This document shows positions 60,925-64,000 of a stretch of 64,000 nt of DNA, piece by piece. The stretch spans positions 25,593-89,592 of the forward strand of contig JBILTR010000022.1 in assembly GCA_044371425.1 (NCBI GenBank). The letters are read 5' to 3'. Position 1 is the first letter of the stretch, and each line of letters opens with the position of its first letter. Both the position numbers and the translations under genes were made by a program. This DNA comes from JBEISR01 sp044371425. Its GTDB lineage: Bacteria; Planctomycetota; Planctomycetia; Pirellulales; Pirellulaceae. The notes below the pieces were generated by a model that was not told where the DNA came from, made no database searches, and worked only from the letters and a program-made list of their open reading frames with translations.

Positions 60925-61994
60925 ATGCCTTCTCCCTCTGAGAAGGCACGACCAGAGAAGGCACTCTGAAGAGGCGTTTTCGCTTCCCAATGGAGTTCGG
61001 TGGAACGCGGCGCCCGAGCTGCTGCAAGGCATCATCCCACTGCCTTTCCGACCAAAGGCAACGGGGCCAAGTCGCTCCATACTTCAAATACCAATCGAAA
61101 AATGGCAATGGAAGCTGCAAAACGATTGGCATCCGATCGCAGAAAGGAGGCAAGTAGGATTTGCCGACTGAGCCTTCCAGCCAACGAGAAATCGCTCCCA
61201 AGTGCGGCAACCCCAATCAAAAAACAATCAAACGCAAGGCCGCCGGACTGACCTACGCCCCTGCCGATCCAATCAACTTCAAAAGAGAGCCAAAGATTCG
61301 GCTCTCAAATTCCGATACAACGGCTCTCGACGTCCGTCGTTTGGTCACCAAGGCCAAGTGACTAACTCGAGCCAGCCGAGACCGCCAACGTTTCTTTCCC
61401 AATGTTTTCTTGGGTGAAAACAACACCCAGGAAAAAAACGGGGAAAAAAATCGAAGGGGCCTTGCGAAGGCGTCCGAAATTTGGATGATCTTGCACCTCT
61501 CGCTGACGCAACGACGCAAGTCGCCTGACCAGCGAGAAAAAAAGTTTCTGAATGGCCTTGACCGGAAACGGGACAGCCGACAGAATACTTGACCCGCCGC
61601 GAAAACGGACACGCTCAGAAATGAGCCCCGCAGGAGCGACGGAAACTGATCTTTGACAATTTGGTTGGAATGGTAGATGGCATCTTACGACAGGTGCTAC
61701 CGAGAGAGAGAAATCTCGATCGGAAACACTTGTCGATGATTGTTTGGGAATGGTGAGATTCGATTCCGAAAGGGATCGGAGTTCTCCGTTCTTCGAACGA
61801 GCGCGATGAATGGCGAGTCCCCGCGATTGCGAAAGCGATCGGTTAGGGAGTGAAGCGAAAGCGGAGCAACCTAGCAACTGCTGAGAAGCAGTGAGAAGGG
61901 GGACGGAATCGGAAGCGAGCCTGCTGATGCAGAGAGTGATGGATGGGAAACCAGCCTGAATTCGAAGTGGGAGCGGAGGAGTTTGAGATTCCGT
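60925..61994. other. Gene-free leader upstream of 23S rRNA
   Basis: About 1.07 kb with no protein or tRNA gene and no 16S rRNA signature. The right half is purine-rich and holds the candidate rrl promoter (61558-61586) and GATCTTTGACAATTTGG at about 61649-61665, a motif often seen in bacterial rRNA leaders. Short open frames here (for example about 61362-61877 minus) have no coding signs and are not called. Confidence 0.6.
61558..61586 (+). promoter_or_regulatory. Candidate promoter of the 23S rRNA gene
   Basis: TTGACC (61558-61563), a 17-nt spacer and CAGAAT (61581-61586) lie about 410 bp before the 23S 5' end. Spacing is optimal and each hexamer matches 4-5 of 6 consensus positions. The conserved leader motif CTTTGACAATTTGG lies about 65 bp downstream. 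Confidence 0.35.

Positions 61995-64000
<2,006 letters not shown>

Noticed and set aside
61653..61679. TTGACA-like element in the rRNA leader as a promoter
   Set aside because: No -10 at proper spacing (TAGATG at 15 nt only). The CTTTGACAATTTGG context matches a known type of rRNA leader motif instead.
61362..61877. A 171-codon minus-strand open frame in the 23S leader
   Set aside because: No ribosome-binding site or domain; composition Ser/Arg/Phe-rich and position in the rRNA leader favour non-coding DNA.

Overview
The window looks like a chromosomal segment of a planctomycete, most likely a Pirellula/Rhodopirellula-type member of the Pirellulales. The evidence is the gene content: a DUF1559 pilin-like protein followed by a carboxypeptidase-regulatory-like lipoprotein, a BBP7-type beta-barrel protein, a giant secreted protein with the planctomycete N-terminal motif 'QLERREMMAA' and C-terminal dockerin-like repeats, an ECF sigma factor coupled to a Ser/Thr kinase, an H4MPT-dependent formyltransferase, and a 23S rRNA gene with no 16S gene upstream. 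No database search was possible, so all names come from reading motifs and gene order.

Layout. 1-5.4 kb: typA (cut by the left edge), two metal-handling lipoproteins (His-rich, and HMA-like), an exported EF-hand protein, and a DJ-1/PfpI protein. 5.8-10.9 kb: a large secretin followed by an exported coiled-coil protein. 11.1-14.7 kb (minus): ECF sigma factor, Ser/Thr kinase, then a membrane/TPR extension broken into two further frames. 15.4-20.6 kb (minus): a 1,705-residue metzincin/cohesin-like/dockerin surface protein. 21-26.8 kb: DUF1559 protein, lipoprotein, BBP7 barrel, and an unrecognised single-span membrane protein. 27-30.3 kb: two one-carbon genes (5-formyl-THF cyclo-ligase and Ftr), endonuclease IV, and an exported Dabb-domain protein. 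30.6-45.0 kb: one long plus-strand operon (PQQ-propeller protein, a small ORF, MoxR, DUF58, BatA, a second vWA membrane protein, and a DUF4175-like membrane protein). 45.4-50.1 kb: a SprT-like protein and a 1,180-residue exported orphan of different base composition. 50.4-60.3 kb: Gfo/Idh/MocA oxidoreductase, small membrane protein, dihydroorotase, POT and OPT peptide transporters, and a TlpA-like thioredoxin fusion. 60.5-64 kb: a self-contained tRNA-Ile/tRNA-Ala unit with its own promoter-like sequence and terminator, a gene-free leader of about 1.1 kb, and the 5' two thirds of 23S rRNA, cut by the right edge.

How the parts fit. The MoxR-DUF58-BatA block is the familiar chaperone/vWA assembly module, here with an exported propeller protein at its head and large membrane proteins at its tail. 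The sigma-kinase pair is a plausible signalling unit. Its sensory half is out of frame twice, each time by a -1 shift; the first shift lies on a canonical A_AAT_TTT heptamer. No CRISPR array, insertion sequence or prophage was seen.
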